Source of the DNA: Frankia sp.
GTDB taxonomy: Bacteria; Actinomycetota; Actinomycetes; Frankiales; Frankiaceae
DNA length: 23,015 nt
Reading direction: 5' to 3'
Assembly: GCA_019689615.1 (NCBI GenBank)
Contig: JADGHD010000009.1
Coordinates: forward strand, 1-23,015
Shown here one piece after another: positions 1 through 7,226 of this stretch (its first letter is position 1; the number at the start of each line of letters is the position of its first letter). The notes below the pieces were generated by a model. It saw nothing but the letters and a program-made list of their open reading frames with translations. It did no database searches and had not been told where the DNA came from. Both the position numbers and the translations under genes were made by a program.

Positions 1-52
1 CCCCCCCCGGCCCCGGCGGGGGTGAAAATTTGCCCCCCCGGGTGCGGCCCGC

Positions 53-80
53 GGGGGGGGGGGGCCCCCCCCCCCCCCCC
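53..80. repeat. G12-C16 homopolymer palindrome
   Basis: Twelve consecutive G (53-64) are followed directly by sixteen consecutive C (65-80). The block is self-complementary and could fold into a hairpin, but there is almost no loop. Such a run is unusual even at this GC content and it lies next to the window edge, so a sequencing or assembly artefact is as likely as a real terminator. Confidence 0.6.
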
Positions 81-123
81 GGCGCCCGGCGGGGTGATGT
101 CGGGGCTCGCGAACGTCCGCTGC

Positions 124-132
124 TGTTACAGT
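124..132 (+). promoter_or_regulatory. Possible extended -10 promoter for secY
   Basis: The sequence TGTTACAGT reads as an extended -10 element (TG, one base, then TACAGT). It lies about 93 bases before the secY start. No convincing -35 hexamer is visible 17 bases upstream, so this is a motif match only. Confidence 0.25.
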
Positions 133-224
133 CGCCTCATCCGTCTGGACTGTCCGCCAGATCGCCCGTCGGCACGGCCAGGGCCCCGGCCCAGTCCGCC
201 AACGTCTTCGCTGCAGGAGGAGTC

Positions 225-1517
225 GTGCTTACCGCCTTCACGCGGGCCTTCCGCACGCCCGACCTGCGCAAGAAGCTGCTGTTCACGTTCGGGATCATCG
301 TCCTGTTCCGGATCGGCAGCGTGCTGCCGTCGCCCGGGGTCTCGACGCAGAACATCCATTACTGCCTGGACAGCGCGAGCGCTGACGCGAACAACGTCTA
401 CTCGCTGATCAACCTGTTCAGCGGCGGGGCGCTGCTGCAGCTGTCGGTCTTCGCGCTCGGCATCATGCCCTACATCACGGCCAGCATCATCCTGCAGCTG
501 CTGGTCGTGGTGATCCCGCGGCTGGAGCAGCTGAAGAAGGAAGGCAGCTCCGGCGAACAAAAGATCACTCAGTACACCCGTTACCTGACGGTCGGGCTAG
601 GCATCCTGCAGGCGACCGGCATCGTGGCGCTGGCCCGCAGCGACCGGCTGTTCCCGGGCTGCACGCTCCCGGTGATTCCGGACACAAGCATTTTCCGGAT
701 CATGACGCTGGTCATCACGATGACCGCCGGCACGGCGGTCATCATGTGGCTCGGCGAGCTGATCACCGCCCGCGGCGTCGGCAACGGGATGTCGCTGCTG
801 ATCTTCACCTCGATCGCCGCCGCGCTGCCCTCGCAGGGCAGCCGGATCCTGCAGGTCGCCGGCGGGACCGTGTTCACGCTGGTCTGCCTGCTGGGCCTGG
901 CGATCGTCGTCTTCGTGGTCTTCGTCGAGCAGTCGCAGCGCCGGATCCCGGTGCAGTACGCCAAACGGCTGATCGGGCGACGGATGTACGGCGGCACGTC
1001 GACCTATCTGCCGATCAAGGTGAACCAGGCCGGCATCATCCCGGTCATCTTCGCCTCGTCGCTGCTCCAGCTGCCGACCCTGGTCGCGCAGATCTGGAAC
1101 AACACCGGCTTCCAGGATTTTGAGCAACGTTACCTGTCCCGGGGGGACCATCCGCTCTACCTGATCTCCTACGCAGCGCTCATCATCTTCTTCACGTACT
1201 TCTACGTCGCGATCACCTTCAACCCGGTGGAGGTCTCCGACAACATGAAGAAGTACGGCGGGTTCATCCCGGGTATCCGGCCAGGGCGACCGACCGCCGA
1301 GTACCTGGACCATGTCCTCTCCCGGATCACCCTGCCGGGCTCGCTCTTCCTGGGGGTGATCACCGTTCTGCCGCTCGCGTTGCTGAACCTTACGGAGAAC
1401 CAGCCGTTCCCGTTCGCCGGGACGTCTGTTCTGATCATGGTGGGGGTGGGACTGGAGACCGTGAAGCAGATCGAGAGCCAGCTCATGCTCCGCAACTACG
1501 AAGGCTTCCTCCGGTAG
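225..1517 (+). CDS. secY: Protein translocase subunit SecY
   Basis: SecY is the channel subunit of the SecYEG translocon in the cytoplasmic membrane. It passes unfolded secretory proteins outwards and membrane segments sideways. The protein is 430 residues, usual for the family, with the expected series of hydrophobic segments. Family motifs are clear: ITARGVGNGMS in the middle, RRIPVQYAKR in a cytoplasmic loop, KVNQAGIIPVIFASS, GGFIPGIRPG, and the C-terminal LRNYEGFLR. I chose the GTG at 225 because AGGAGGAG lies just before it and the mature-looking sequence (LTAFTRAFRTPDLRKK) begins there. The frame stays open upstream to position 30, but that part is low-complexity Pro/Gly/Arg. The stop overlaps the start of adk by one base. 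Confidence 0.97.
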   Translation: MLTAFTRAFRTPDLRKKLLFTFGIIVLFRIGSVLPSPGVSTQNIHYCLDSASADANNVYSLINLFSGGALLQLSVFALGIMPYITASIILQLLVVVIPRLEQLKKEGSSGEQKITQYTRYLTVGLGILQATGIVALARSDRLFPGCTLPVIPDTSIFRIMTLVITMTAGTAVIMWLGELITARGVGNGMSLLIFTSIAAALPSQGSRILQVAGGTVFTLVCLLGLAIVVFVVFVEQSQRRIPVQYAKRLIGRRMYGGTSTYLPIKVNQAGIIPVIFASSLLQLPTLVAQIWNNTGFQDFEQRYLSRGDHPLYLISYAALIIFFTYFYVAITFNPVEVSDNMKKYGGFIPGIRPGRPTAEYLDHVLSRITLPGSLFLGVITVLPLALLNLTENQPFPFAGTSVLIMVGVGLETVKQIESQLMLRNYEGFLR

Positions 1518-2170
1518 TGCGTCTCGTACTCGTCGGACCACCGGGCGCGGGAAAGGGTACCCAGGCCGCGTTCATCGCCCAGGCGCGGTCGATCCCGAAG
1601 ATCTCCACTGGTGACATCTTCCGTGCGAATGTCCGAGAAGGCACGGAGCTGGGCATCGCGGCAAAGAAGTACATGGACGCCGGCGACCTCGTCCCCGACG
1701 AGATCACCATCGGCATGGTCCGCAACCGGCTGGCCGAGGACGACGCGGTCAAGGGCTTCCTGCTGGACGGCTTCCCGCGCAACGTGCCCCAGGCCGAGGT
1801 GCTGAACAGCATCCTCGAGTCGATGGGCACCCAGCTCGACGTCGTCCTGGAGCTCGTCGTGGACGACGACGAGGTGGTCCGCCGGCTGTCCGGCCGGCGC
1901 ACCTGCCGGTCCTGCGGCCACATCTGGCACATCGACTTCGACCCGCCCACGGTCCCGGACATCTGCGACCGCTGCGACGGCGAGCTCTTCCAGCGCGATG
2001 ACGACCGGCCGGAGACCATCCGGCACCGGCTGGAGGTGTACCAGGAGCAGACCGCGCCGCTCGTGGCGTACTACGCCGAGCGCGGCCTGCTGATCGGTAT
2101 CGACGCCACCGGCCCGGTCGACAACGTGACCGAGCGCGCCCTGGACGCCCTGCGTCACCACGGCGGGTAG
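1517..2170 (+). CDS. adk: Adenylate kinase, long form with four-Cys LID
   Basis: This enzyme interconverts ATP + AMP and 2 ADP and sets the cellular energy charge. It is 217 residues. The P-loop GPPGAGKGT spans residues 7-15, and the AMP-binding elements TGDIFR (31-36) and GFPRN (85-89) follow. The LID domain holds Cys130, Cys133, Cys150 and Cys153 as two CxxC pairs, the pattern of zinc-stabilised LID adenylate kinases. Mycobacterial Adk is shorter and lacks this LID, so the form is worth noting. The GTG start shares its G with the secY stop (TAGTG), which points to translational coupling; there is no separate strong ribosome binding site. Confidence 0.97.
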   Translation: MRLVLVGPPGAGKGTQAAFIAQARSIPKISTGDIFRANVREGTELGIAAKKYMDAGDLVPDEITIGMVRNRLAEDDAVKGFLLDGFPRNVPQAEVLNSILESMGTQLDVVLELVVDDDEVVRRLSGRRTCRSCGHIWHIDFDPPTVPDICDRCDGELFQRDDDRPETIRHRLEVYQEQTAPLVAYYAERGLLIGIDATGPVDNVTERALDALRHHGG

Positions 2171-2337
2171 GCGCTCGCCGCCCCGCTGCCCCGGCGTAGC
2201 CCGTAAGGTCGACAGAGACACCCGTTACGCGGCCACCCGTGCCCGCGGTCGGACCGGCCGTGCCCCCACGGGCCCGGCCGGCCCGGCGGGTGCGCATCTG
2301 GGGCCAGCACGAGGCAGGACAGGAACCGGGACAGTCA

Positions 2338-3174
2338 ATGGCGCGACGAGAACACGTCCAGATCAAGACGGCGGCCGAGCTCGCCAAGATGCGCGTCGCG
2401 GGCCTGCTCGTCGCGCAGACCCTGGATCGGCTGCGCGAGGCGGCTGTCCCCGGCACCACCACGGCCGAGCTGGACGCGATCGCGGAGAAGACGATCCGGG
2501 CCGGCGGCGGCATCCCGTCGTTCAAGGGCTACTCGCACCCGCCCTACCCGGCGTCGATCTGCAGCTCGGTCAACGACGAGGTGGTACACGCCATCCCGGC
2601 CAAGCGCCGGGTGCTGCGCGACGGCGACATCATCTCGATCGACTGCGGCGCGATCGTGGACGGCTGGCACGGCGACGCCGCGATCACCGTCCCGGTCGGC
2701 AACGTGGCACCCGAGATCCTGGACATGATCCGGGTCTGCGAGGAGGCGCTGTGGCGGGGGCTCGCGGCGGCGCGGGTCGGCGGCCGGCTGACCGACATCT
2801 CGCACGCGGTCGAGCAGCACGTCCGGCCGCACGGCTACGGCATCGTCGACCACTACGGCGGGCACGGCATCGGCACCGAGATGCACCAGCCGCCGCACAT
2901 CCTCAACCACGGCCGGCCGGGCCGGGGGATCAAGCTCGTCCCCGGCCTCGCGCTGGCGATCGAGCCGATGATCACGATGGGCTCGCCCGAGACCGACCTG
3001 CTGTCCGACGAGTGGACGGTGGTGACCAAGGACGGGTCCTGGGCGGCGCACACCGAGCACACCGTCGCCATCACCCCGGAGGGCCCGTGGGTGCTCACCG
3101 CGCACGACGGCGGCGCCGCCCGGCTGACGGCCCTCGGGGTGCCCTGCGGCCAGCCGGCCGTCGCACCGACCTGA
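2338..3174 (+). CDS. map: Methionine aminopeptidase, type I
   Basis: It removes the initiator methionine from nascent proteins when the second residue is small. The protein is 278 residues. The five ligands of the two-metal site are all present: Asp102 (SIDCG), Asp113 (HGDAA), His176 (GHGIG), Glu209 (AIEPM) and Glu240 (HTEHT). His84 in VVHAIP matches the conserved substrate-contact His. The ATG at 2338 is preferred because the usual N-terminus (about 10 residues before KTAAELAKMR) starts there. An upstream in-frame start at 2239 would add a Pro/Ala/Arg-rich segment not typical of the family. The ribosome binding site is weak (AGGAA about 12 bases upstream). It lies 167 bases after adk. Confidence 0.96.
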   Translation: MARREHVQIKTAAELAKMRVAGLLVAQTLDRLREAAVPGTTTAELDAIAEKTIRAGGGIPSFKGYSHPPYPASICSSVNDEVVHAIPAKRRVLRDGDIISIDCGAIVDGWHGDAAITVPVGNVAPEILDMIRVCEEALWRGLAAARVGGRLTDISHAVEQHVRPHGYGIVDHYGGHGIGTEMHQPPHILNHGRPGRGIKLVPGLALAIEPMITMGSPETDLLSDEWTVVTKDGSWAAHTEHTVAITPEGPWVLTAHDGGAARLTALGVPCGQPAVAPT

Positions 3175-3188
3175 CCGGCAGGCGGCCA

Positions 3189-3207
3189 CCCCGGTGCCTT
3201 GCCGGGG
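3189..3207 (+). terminator. Stem-loop after map
   Basis: CCCCGG (3189-3194) and CCGGGG (3202-3207) form a 6-bp stem with a 7-base loop, 15 bases after the map stop. Flanking GGCC copies can extend it. There is no T-tract, so termination is only possible. Confidence 0.35.
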
Positions 3208-3258
3208 CGGGCCACGGCCATGGGCCGGGTCCGCGCGGCGTCGACTCCCGGTTCGCTG

Positions 3259-3281
3259 TTGACAATGCCCGCGCGTATAGT
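3259..3281 (+). promoter_or_regulatory. Promoter-like elements upstream of infA
   Basis: A perfect TTGACA (3259-3264) and a near-consensus TATAGT (3276-3281) sit about 200 bases before infA, in a 308-base spacer that holds little else apart from the stem-loop after map. Both are striking in such GC-rich DNA. The 11-base spacing is far below the usual 16-18, so they may not belong to one sigma-70 promoter. TATAGT could work alone, giving an infA transcript with a leader of about 195 bases. Confidence 0.4.
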
Positions 3282-3482
3282 GGTCGTGGCGGTCTCTCGC
3301 GTCCGCTGTTCTGTGCTGGTGTGGCCCTGGCGGAAACGCCCAGGTGCGGTCCTTCTCGATCGCACCGCCTCGCCGGTCAGACCTCCGGTTCGTCCAGTCA
3401 GCGTGGACTGGCAGGTGGACGGTCGGCGGACGGGCGCGGCTGGGTCGGGGCCGCGGACTCACACGTCAGGACAGTGGAGGAC

Positions 3483-3704
3483 ATGCCGAAGAAGGACGGG
3501 GCCATCGAGATCGAGGGCCGAGTTGTCGAGCCGCTCCCGAACGCGATGTTCCGGGTGGAGCTCCAGAACGGGCACCGCGTTCTCGCCCACATCAGCGGCA
3601 AGATGCGCCAGCACTACATCCGGATCCTGCCGGAGGACCGGGTGGTGGTGGAACTTTCGCCCTATGACCTGTCCCGCGGACGCATCGTCTACCGCTACAA
3701 GTAG
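3483..3704 (+). CDS. infA: Translation initiation factor IF-1
   Basis: IF-1 binds the A site of the 30S subunit and works with IF-2 and IF-3 in initiation. The 73-residue protein is a single OB-fold (S1-like) domain of standard length. It starts MPKKDGAIEIEGRVVE, carries the conserved LAHISGKMRQHYIRI segment and ends GRIVYRYK. GGAGG lies two bases before the ATG, an unusually short spacing. The following rpmJ starts 60 bases downstream. Confidence 0.97.
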   Translation: MPKKDGAIEIEGRVVEPLPNAMFRVELQNGHRVLAHISGKMRQHYIRILPEDRVVVELSPYDLSRGRIVYRYK

Positions 3705-3764
3705 CTCCTCAAATCCCGTTTGCTCACGCGCGGCCACGGCTGCGCTAGGGAGGACCAGGCAGCC

Positions 3765-3878
3765 GTGAAGGTCAAGCCGAGCGTCAAGAAGATCTGCGAC
3801 AAGTGCAAGGTCATCCGCCGCCATGGGCGCGTGATGGTCATCTGCGAGAACCTGCGCCACAAGCAGCGCCAGGGCTGA
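3765..3878 (+). CDS. rpmJ: 50S ribosomal protein L36, zinc-binding form
   Basis: L36 is the smallest protein of the large ribosomal subunit. This 37-residue protein (MKVKPSVKKICDKCKVIRRH onward, ending RHKQRQG) starts with GTG. GGGAGGA lies about 11 bases upstream. Cys11, Cys14, Cys27 and His32 form the zinc ribbon, so this is the zinc-containing (C+) form. Many actinobacteria carry a second, zinc-free copy elsewhere under Zur control. The gene is short enough to be missed by automatic calling. Confidence 0.95.
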   Translation: MKVKPSVKKICDKCKVIRRHGRVMVICENLRHKQRQG

Positions 3879-3886
3879 GCAGGGCT

Positions 3887-3909
3887 GGCCGGCCCACACC
3901 GGGCCGGCC
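3887..3909 (+). terminator. 9-bp perfect stem-loop after rpmJ
   Basis: GGCCGGCCC (3887-3895) and GGGCCGGCC (3901-3909) pair perfectly around the loop ACACC, beginning eight bases after the rpmJ stop. No T-tract follows. A second hairpin comes directly after, which suggests a tandem terminator or processing site. Confidence 0.5.
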
Positions 3910-3910
3910 T

Positions 3911-3927
3911 CGCGCCCAGCGGGCGCG
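3911..3927 (+). terminator. Second stem-loop after rpmJ
   Basis: CGCGCCC (3911-3917) and GGGCGCG (3921-3927) form a 7-bp perfect stem with loop AGC, one base after the preceding hairpin. It also lacks a T-tract. Confidence 0.4.
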
Positions 3928-3972
3928 CGCGTCGCGGCCGTCATCTGGCCGAGGAGTAGGCTAGGTCGGTCC

Positions 3973-3996
3973 GGCGGCTCATCGAGCCGCCTTGTT
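3973..3996 (+). terminator. Stem-loop with T-rich tail before rpsM
   Basis: GGCGGCTC (3973-3980) and GAGCCGCC (3984-3991) form an 8-bp perfect stem with loop ATC, followed by TTGTT. It is the closest to a classical intrinsic terminator in this spacer. It lies 152 bases before rpsM and could also be an attenuator in the leader of the alpha operon. Smaller hairpins follow at 4009-4023 and 4052-4070. Confidence 0.45.
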
Positions 3997-4142
3997 CCAG
4001 CGTCGTCAGGCCGTGGTACGGCCCCACCCGAGGGGCATCCCGCGGACCAACCCCCGGTCGGAGGCCGGGGCCCTGTCGGCCAGTGGCCGGTGGGGGCGGC
4101 GGCGCCCGATACCTCCGGGAAGCACGAAGGGAAGCCGCCTTC

Positions 4143-4523
<381 letters not shown>

Positions 4524-4564
4524 TAGTCACCGGTCCACCCGGCTGGCCCGGTGCGCGCAGTGGG

Positions 4565-4613
4565 CGGTCAGCGTCGCCGCTGGCCGCCGCTCGGCGCCAA
4601 GGACCGCTGACCG
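4565..4613 (+). promoter_or_regulatory. Stem-loop in rpsM-rpsK spacer
   Basis: CGGTCAGCG (4565-4573) and CGCTGACCG (4605-4613) form a 9-bp perfect stem enclosing 31 bases, with a smaller inner pairing of TGGC (4581-4584) and GCCA (4596-4599). The spacer has no promoter-like motif. It may be an mRNA structure for processing or for ribosomal protein feedback. Confidence 0.4.
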
Positions 4614-4644
4614 ACGACCTCGCACACGGAGACCATCACCGCTT

Positions 4645-5055
4645 ATGCCTCCCAAGACACGCGCTGGCGCCGCCGCCGTCAAGAAGGTGCGGCGCAAGGA
4701 GAAGAAGAACGTCGCCCACGGGCACGCGCACATCAAGAGCACCTTCAACAACACGATCGTGTCGATCACCGACCCGTCCGGCAACGTGATCTCCTGGGCG
4801 TCCGCCGGCCACGTCGGCTTCAAGGGCTCCCGGAAGTCGACGCCGTACGCCGCGCAGATGGCCGCCGAGAACGCCGCGCGCAAGGCGCAGGAGCACGGCA
4901 TGCGCAAGGTCGACGTGTTCGTGAAGGGCCCGGGCTCCGGTCGGGAGACCGCCATCCGGTCGCTGCAGGCGGCCGGCCTGGAGGTCGGCACGATCCAGGA
5001 CGTCACGCCCACCCCGCACAACGGCTGCCGCCCGCCCAAGCGCCGCCGGGTCTGA
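4645..5055 (+). CDS. rpsK: 30S ribosomal protein S11
   Basis: S11 lies on the platform of the 30S subunit near the mRNA exit. The 136-residue protein has a basic N-terminal tail (residues 1-22), then the core with HIKSTFNNTIVSITD, GFKGSRKSTPYAAQMAA and KGPGSGRETAIRSLQ, and the conserved end DVTPTPHNGCRPPKRRRV. The ATG at 4645 is the family start, but the ribosome binding site is weak (GGAGA, 12 bases upstream). rpsD starts 28 bases after the stop. Confidence 0.97.
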   Translation: MPPKTRAGAAAVKKVRRKEKKNVAHGHAHIKSTFNNTIVSITDPSGNVISWASAGHVGFKGSRKSTPYAAQMAAENAARKAQEHGMRKVDVFVKGPGSGRETAIRSLQAAGLEVGTIQDVTPTPHNGCRPPKRRRV

Positions 5056-5083
5056 CGGGCGCGACGAGGAGAAGAAGGAAGAC

Positions 5084-5710
5084 ATGGCCCGTTACACCGG
5101 CCCGGACTGCAAGCGCTGCCGCCGCGAGAAGACCAAGCTGTTCCTCAAGGGCAGCAAGTGCGAGTCCCCGAAGTGCCCGATCGAGATCCGTCCGTACCCG
5201 CCGGGTGAGCACGGCCGTGGGCGGACGAAGGACTCCGAGTACCTGCTGCAGAAGCGGGAGAAGCAGAAGTGCGCCCGCATCTACGGCGTGCTCGAGAAGC
5301 AGTTCCGCAGCTACTACGACGAGGCGAACCGCCGGGCTGGCAAGACCGGTGACGAGCTGCTGAAGATCCTCGAGTCGCGGCTGGACAACGTCATCTACCG
5401 GGCGGGCTTCGCGCCGTCCCGGGACGCCGCCCGGCAGGCCGTGCGCCACGGCCACGTGCTGGTCAACGGCAAGAAGGTCGACATCCCGAGCTACCGGGTC
5501 AGCGAGAACGACATCGTCGAGATCGCGCCGAAGTTCCGTGACCTGACCCCGTACGTGATCGCCCGGGAGACGGCCGGCCAGCGGACCACGCCGGGCTGGA
5601 TCGAGGTCATCTCCAGCCAGATGCGGATCCTGGTGCACTCGCTGCCCCAGCGGGCGGCGATCGACACCCAGGTCCAGGAGCAGCTGATCGTCGAGCTCTA
5701 CTCGAAGTAG
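5084..5710 (+). CDS. rpsD: 30S ribosomal protein S4, zinc-binding form
   Basis: S4 starts assembly of the 30S body by binding 16S rRNA, and in many bacteria represses its own operon. The protein is 208 residues. Cys9, Cys12, Cys26 and Cys31 give the zinc-finger N-terminus of the C+ form. The S4 RNA-binding domain follows around residues 98-160, with SRLDNVIYRAGFAPSRDAAR and HGHVLVNGKKVDIPS. AAGGAA precedes the ATG closely. The stop is doubled (TAGTAG). In E. coli S4 controls this operon at the rpsM leader; whether that holds here is unknown. Confidence 0.97.
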   Translation: MARYTGPDCKRCRREKTKLFLKGSKCESPKCPIEIRPYPPGEHGRGRTKDSEYLLQKREKQKCARIYGVLEKQFRSYYDEANRRAGKTGDELLKILESRLDNVIYRAGFAPSRDAARQAVRHGHVLVNGKKVDIPSYRVSENDIVEIAPKFRDLTPYVIARETAGQRTTPGWIEVISSQMRILVHSLPQRAAIDTQVQEQLIVELYSK

Positions 5711-5752
5711 TAGCCCTTCTCGACGGGTGGCTCGCGGGCCACGGCGGTGCTC

Positions 5753-5779
5753 GCCCGCCGGGACACGCTCCCGGCGGGC
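5753..5779 (+). terminator. 11-bp perfect stem-loop between rpsD and rpoA
   Basis: GCCCGCCGGGA (5753-5763) and TCCCGGCGGGC (5769-5779) pair perfectly around the loop CACGC, 42 bases after the rpsD stop. No T-tract follows. It could be a terminator or attenuator that lowers rpoA expression relative to the ribosomal proteins, or a processing site. Confidence 0.5.
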
Positions 5780-5874
5780 TGCGCCCGTCTGGGGCAGGCG
5801 CACAATGGTAGAGCACGTGGCGGGACGGACAGACCGAGGTCGCCCCGCCGCCGCTCCCCGCAGGGGGAGCTCCG

Positions 5875-5900
5875 CACGGCGTCATATGGCGGGCGCCGTG
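5875..5900 (+). promoter_or_regulatory. Stem-loop just before rpoA ribosome binding site
   Basis: CACGGCG (5875-5881) and CGCCGTG (5894-5900) form a 7-bp stem with a 12-base loop, ending about five bases before the AAGGA of the rpoA ribosome binding site. It could affect ribosome access. Confidence 0.3.
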
Positions 5901-5920
5901 GCAGGAAGGAAGTACATCTC

Positions 5921-6979
5921 ATGCTGATCGCTCAGCGTCCCACCCTGATCGAGGAGCCGATCGCCGAGTACCGCTCCCGGTTCGTGATCGAGCCGCTTGA
6001 GCCGGGCTTCGGCTACACCCTCGGGAATTCCCTGCGTCGCACCCTGCTGTCGTCCATCCCGGGCGCGGCGGTGACGAGCATCCGGATCGACGGCGTCCTG
6101 CACGAGTTCTCCACCATTCCCGGGGTCAAGGAGGACGTCACCGACCTCATCCTGAACCTCAAGGAACTGGTGGTCAGCTCGGACAACGACGAGCCGACCG
6201 TGATGTACCTGCGCAAGCAGGGCCCGGGCATCGTTACTGCCGGCGACATCGCGCCGCCGGCCGGGGTCGAGGTCCACAACCCGGACCTGCACCTGGCGAC
6301 CCTCAACGACAAGGGCAAGCTCGAGATCGAGCTGACCGTCGAGCGCGGCCGCGGCTACGTCAGCGCGGCTCAGAACAAGCAGCCGGGCCAGGAGATCGGC
6401 CGCATCCCGATCGACTCGATCTACTCGCCCGTGCTGAAGGTGACCTACAAGGTCGAGGCCACCCGAGTCGAGCAGCGCACCGACTTCGACCGGCTCATCG
6501 TCGACGTCGAGACCAAGCCGTCCATCTCCCCGCGGGACGCCATGGCAAGCGCCGGCAAGACCCTGGTCGGCCTGTTCGGGCTGGCCCAGGAGCTCAACGC
6601 CGAGGCCGAGGGCGTCGACATTGGCCCGTCGGCGGCGGACGCCGCGCTGGCCGCGGACCTGGCCCTGCCGATCGAGGAGATGGACCTGACGGTCCGCTCG
6701 TACAACTGCCTCAAGCGCGAGGGCATCCACACGATCGGCGAGCTGGTCTCCCGCAGCGAGGCCGACCTGCTGGACATCCGCAACTTCGGGCAGAAGTCGA
6801 TCGACGAGGTGAAGACCAAGCTCGCGGCCATGGGCCTGCAGCTGAAGGACTCCCCGCCCGGGTTCGACCCGCGGCAGGCGGTCGACACCTACGGGACCGA
6901 CACCTACACCCCGACCTTCTCGGCCGGCCACCACCACGACGACGACGGCCGCGAGTTCGTCGAGACCGAGCAGTACTGA
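5921..6979 (+). CDS. rpoA: RNA polymerase alpha subunit
   Basis: The alpha dimer scaffolds RNA polymerase assembly, and its C-terminal domain contacts promoter UP elements and activators. The protein is 352 residues. The N-terminal domain (about 1-230) includes EPGFGYTLGNSLRRTLLSSI and KVTYKVEATRVEQRTDFD. The C-terminal domain (about 255-320) includes VRSYNCLKREGI and the helix-hairpin-helix segment DLLDIRNFGQKS. A 40-residue acidic, His-containing tail (GHHHDDDG) follows, typical of actinobacteria. The ATG at 5921 has AAGGAAG about 9 bases upstream and the standard MLIAQRPTL start. The frame is open upstream to 5747, but that part is not conserved. Confidence 0.97.
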   Translation: MLIAQRPTLIEEPIAEYRSRFVIEPLEPGFGYTLGNSLRRTLLSSIPGAAVTSIRIDGVLHEFSTIPGVKEDVTDLILNLKELVVSSDNDEPTVMYLRKQGPGIVTAGDIAPPAGVEVHNPDLHLATLNDKGKLEIELTVERGRGYVSAAQNKQPGQEIGRIPIDSIYSPVLKVTYKVEATRVEQRTDFDRLIVDVETKPSISPRDAMASAGKTLVGLFGLAQELNAEAEGVDIGPSAADAALAADLALPIEEMDLTVRSYNCLKREGIHTIGELVSRSEADLLDIRNFGQKSIDEVKTKLAAMGLQLKDSPPGFDPRQAVDTYGTDTYTPTFSAGHHHDDDGREFVETEQY

Positions 6980-6987
6980 TCTGATTC

Positions 6988-7011
6988 CGTGGCGCCCTGT
7001 CCCGCGCCACG
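6988..7011 (+). terminator. 8-bp stem-loop after rpoA
   Basis: CGTGGCGC (6988-6995) and GCGCCACG (7004-7011) form a perfect stem with loop CCTGTCCC, eight bases after the rpoA stop. There is no T-tract. Confidence 0.4.
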
Positions 7012-7033
7012 CATCCCACTCGTAGGGATCCAC

Positions 7034-7084
7034 GCCGGGAGGCGTTCCGGGCACCGACCGGGGCACCGGAGGCCGCCTCCCGGC
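7034..7084 (+). promoter_or_regulatory. Long stem-loop in rpoA-rplQ spacer
   Basis: GCCGGGAGGC (7034-7043) and GCCTCCCGGC (7075-7084) pair perfectly over 10 bp around a 31-base loop, which holds an inner stem TCCGG (7046-7050) with CCGGA (7066-7070). It follows the shorter hairpin after rpoA. It may be an attenuator or mRNA processing element. Confidence 0.4.
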
Positions 7085-7226
7085 ACCACCCGCGACATCC
7101 GCCGCCGTCCGGCTCGTGCTGCCGGCGGCGGGCCCTGGGTGGCTGTCGCCGGCGCGCGTGGCGTCGCCGGTGGCCGTGGAAGCGCCAGCCCGGTCGCCGT
7201 GACAGGGAAAGGAACGAGGCACTCAC

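Larger units (their letters stand above)
1..224. other. GC homopolymer edge and secY leader, no gene
   Basis: No credible gene is visible. The first 90 bases are almost only G and C, with runs of C at 1-8 and 33-39 and a G12/C16 block at 53-80. Reading frames through it encode only Pro/Gly/Ala/Arg-rich sequence. From about 91 the composition becomes normal and leads into the secY ribosome binding site. The ribosomal protein gene L15 usually precedes secY in actinobacteria, but no L15 C-terminus can be read here. The homopolymers may be a contig-end artefact. Confidence 0.6.

Noticed and set aside
5791..5830. tRNA-like segment (ACAATGGTAGAGCAC resembles a tRNA D-arm)
   Set aside because: The D-stem does not pair properly, there is no T-arm sequence downstream and no acceptor stem can be drawn.
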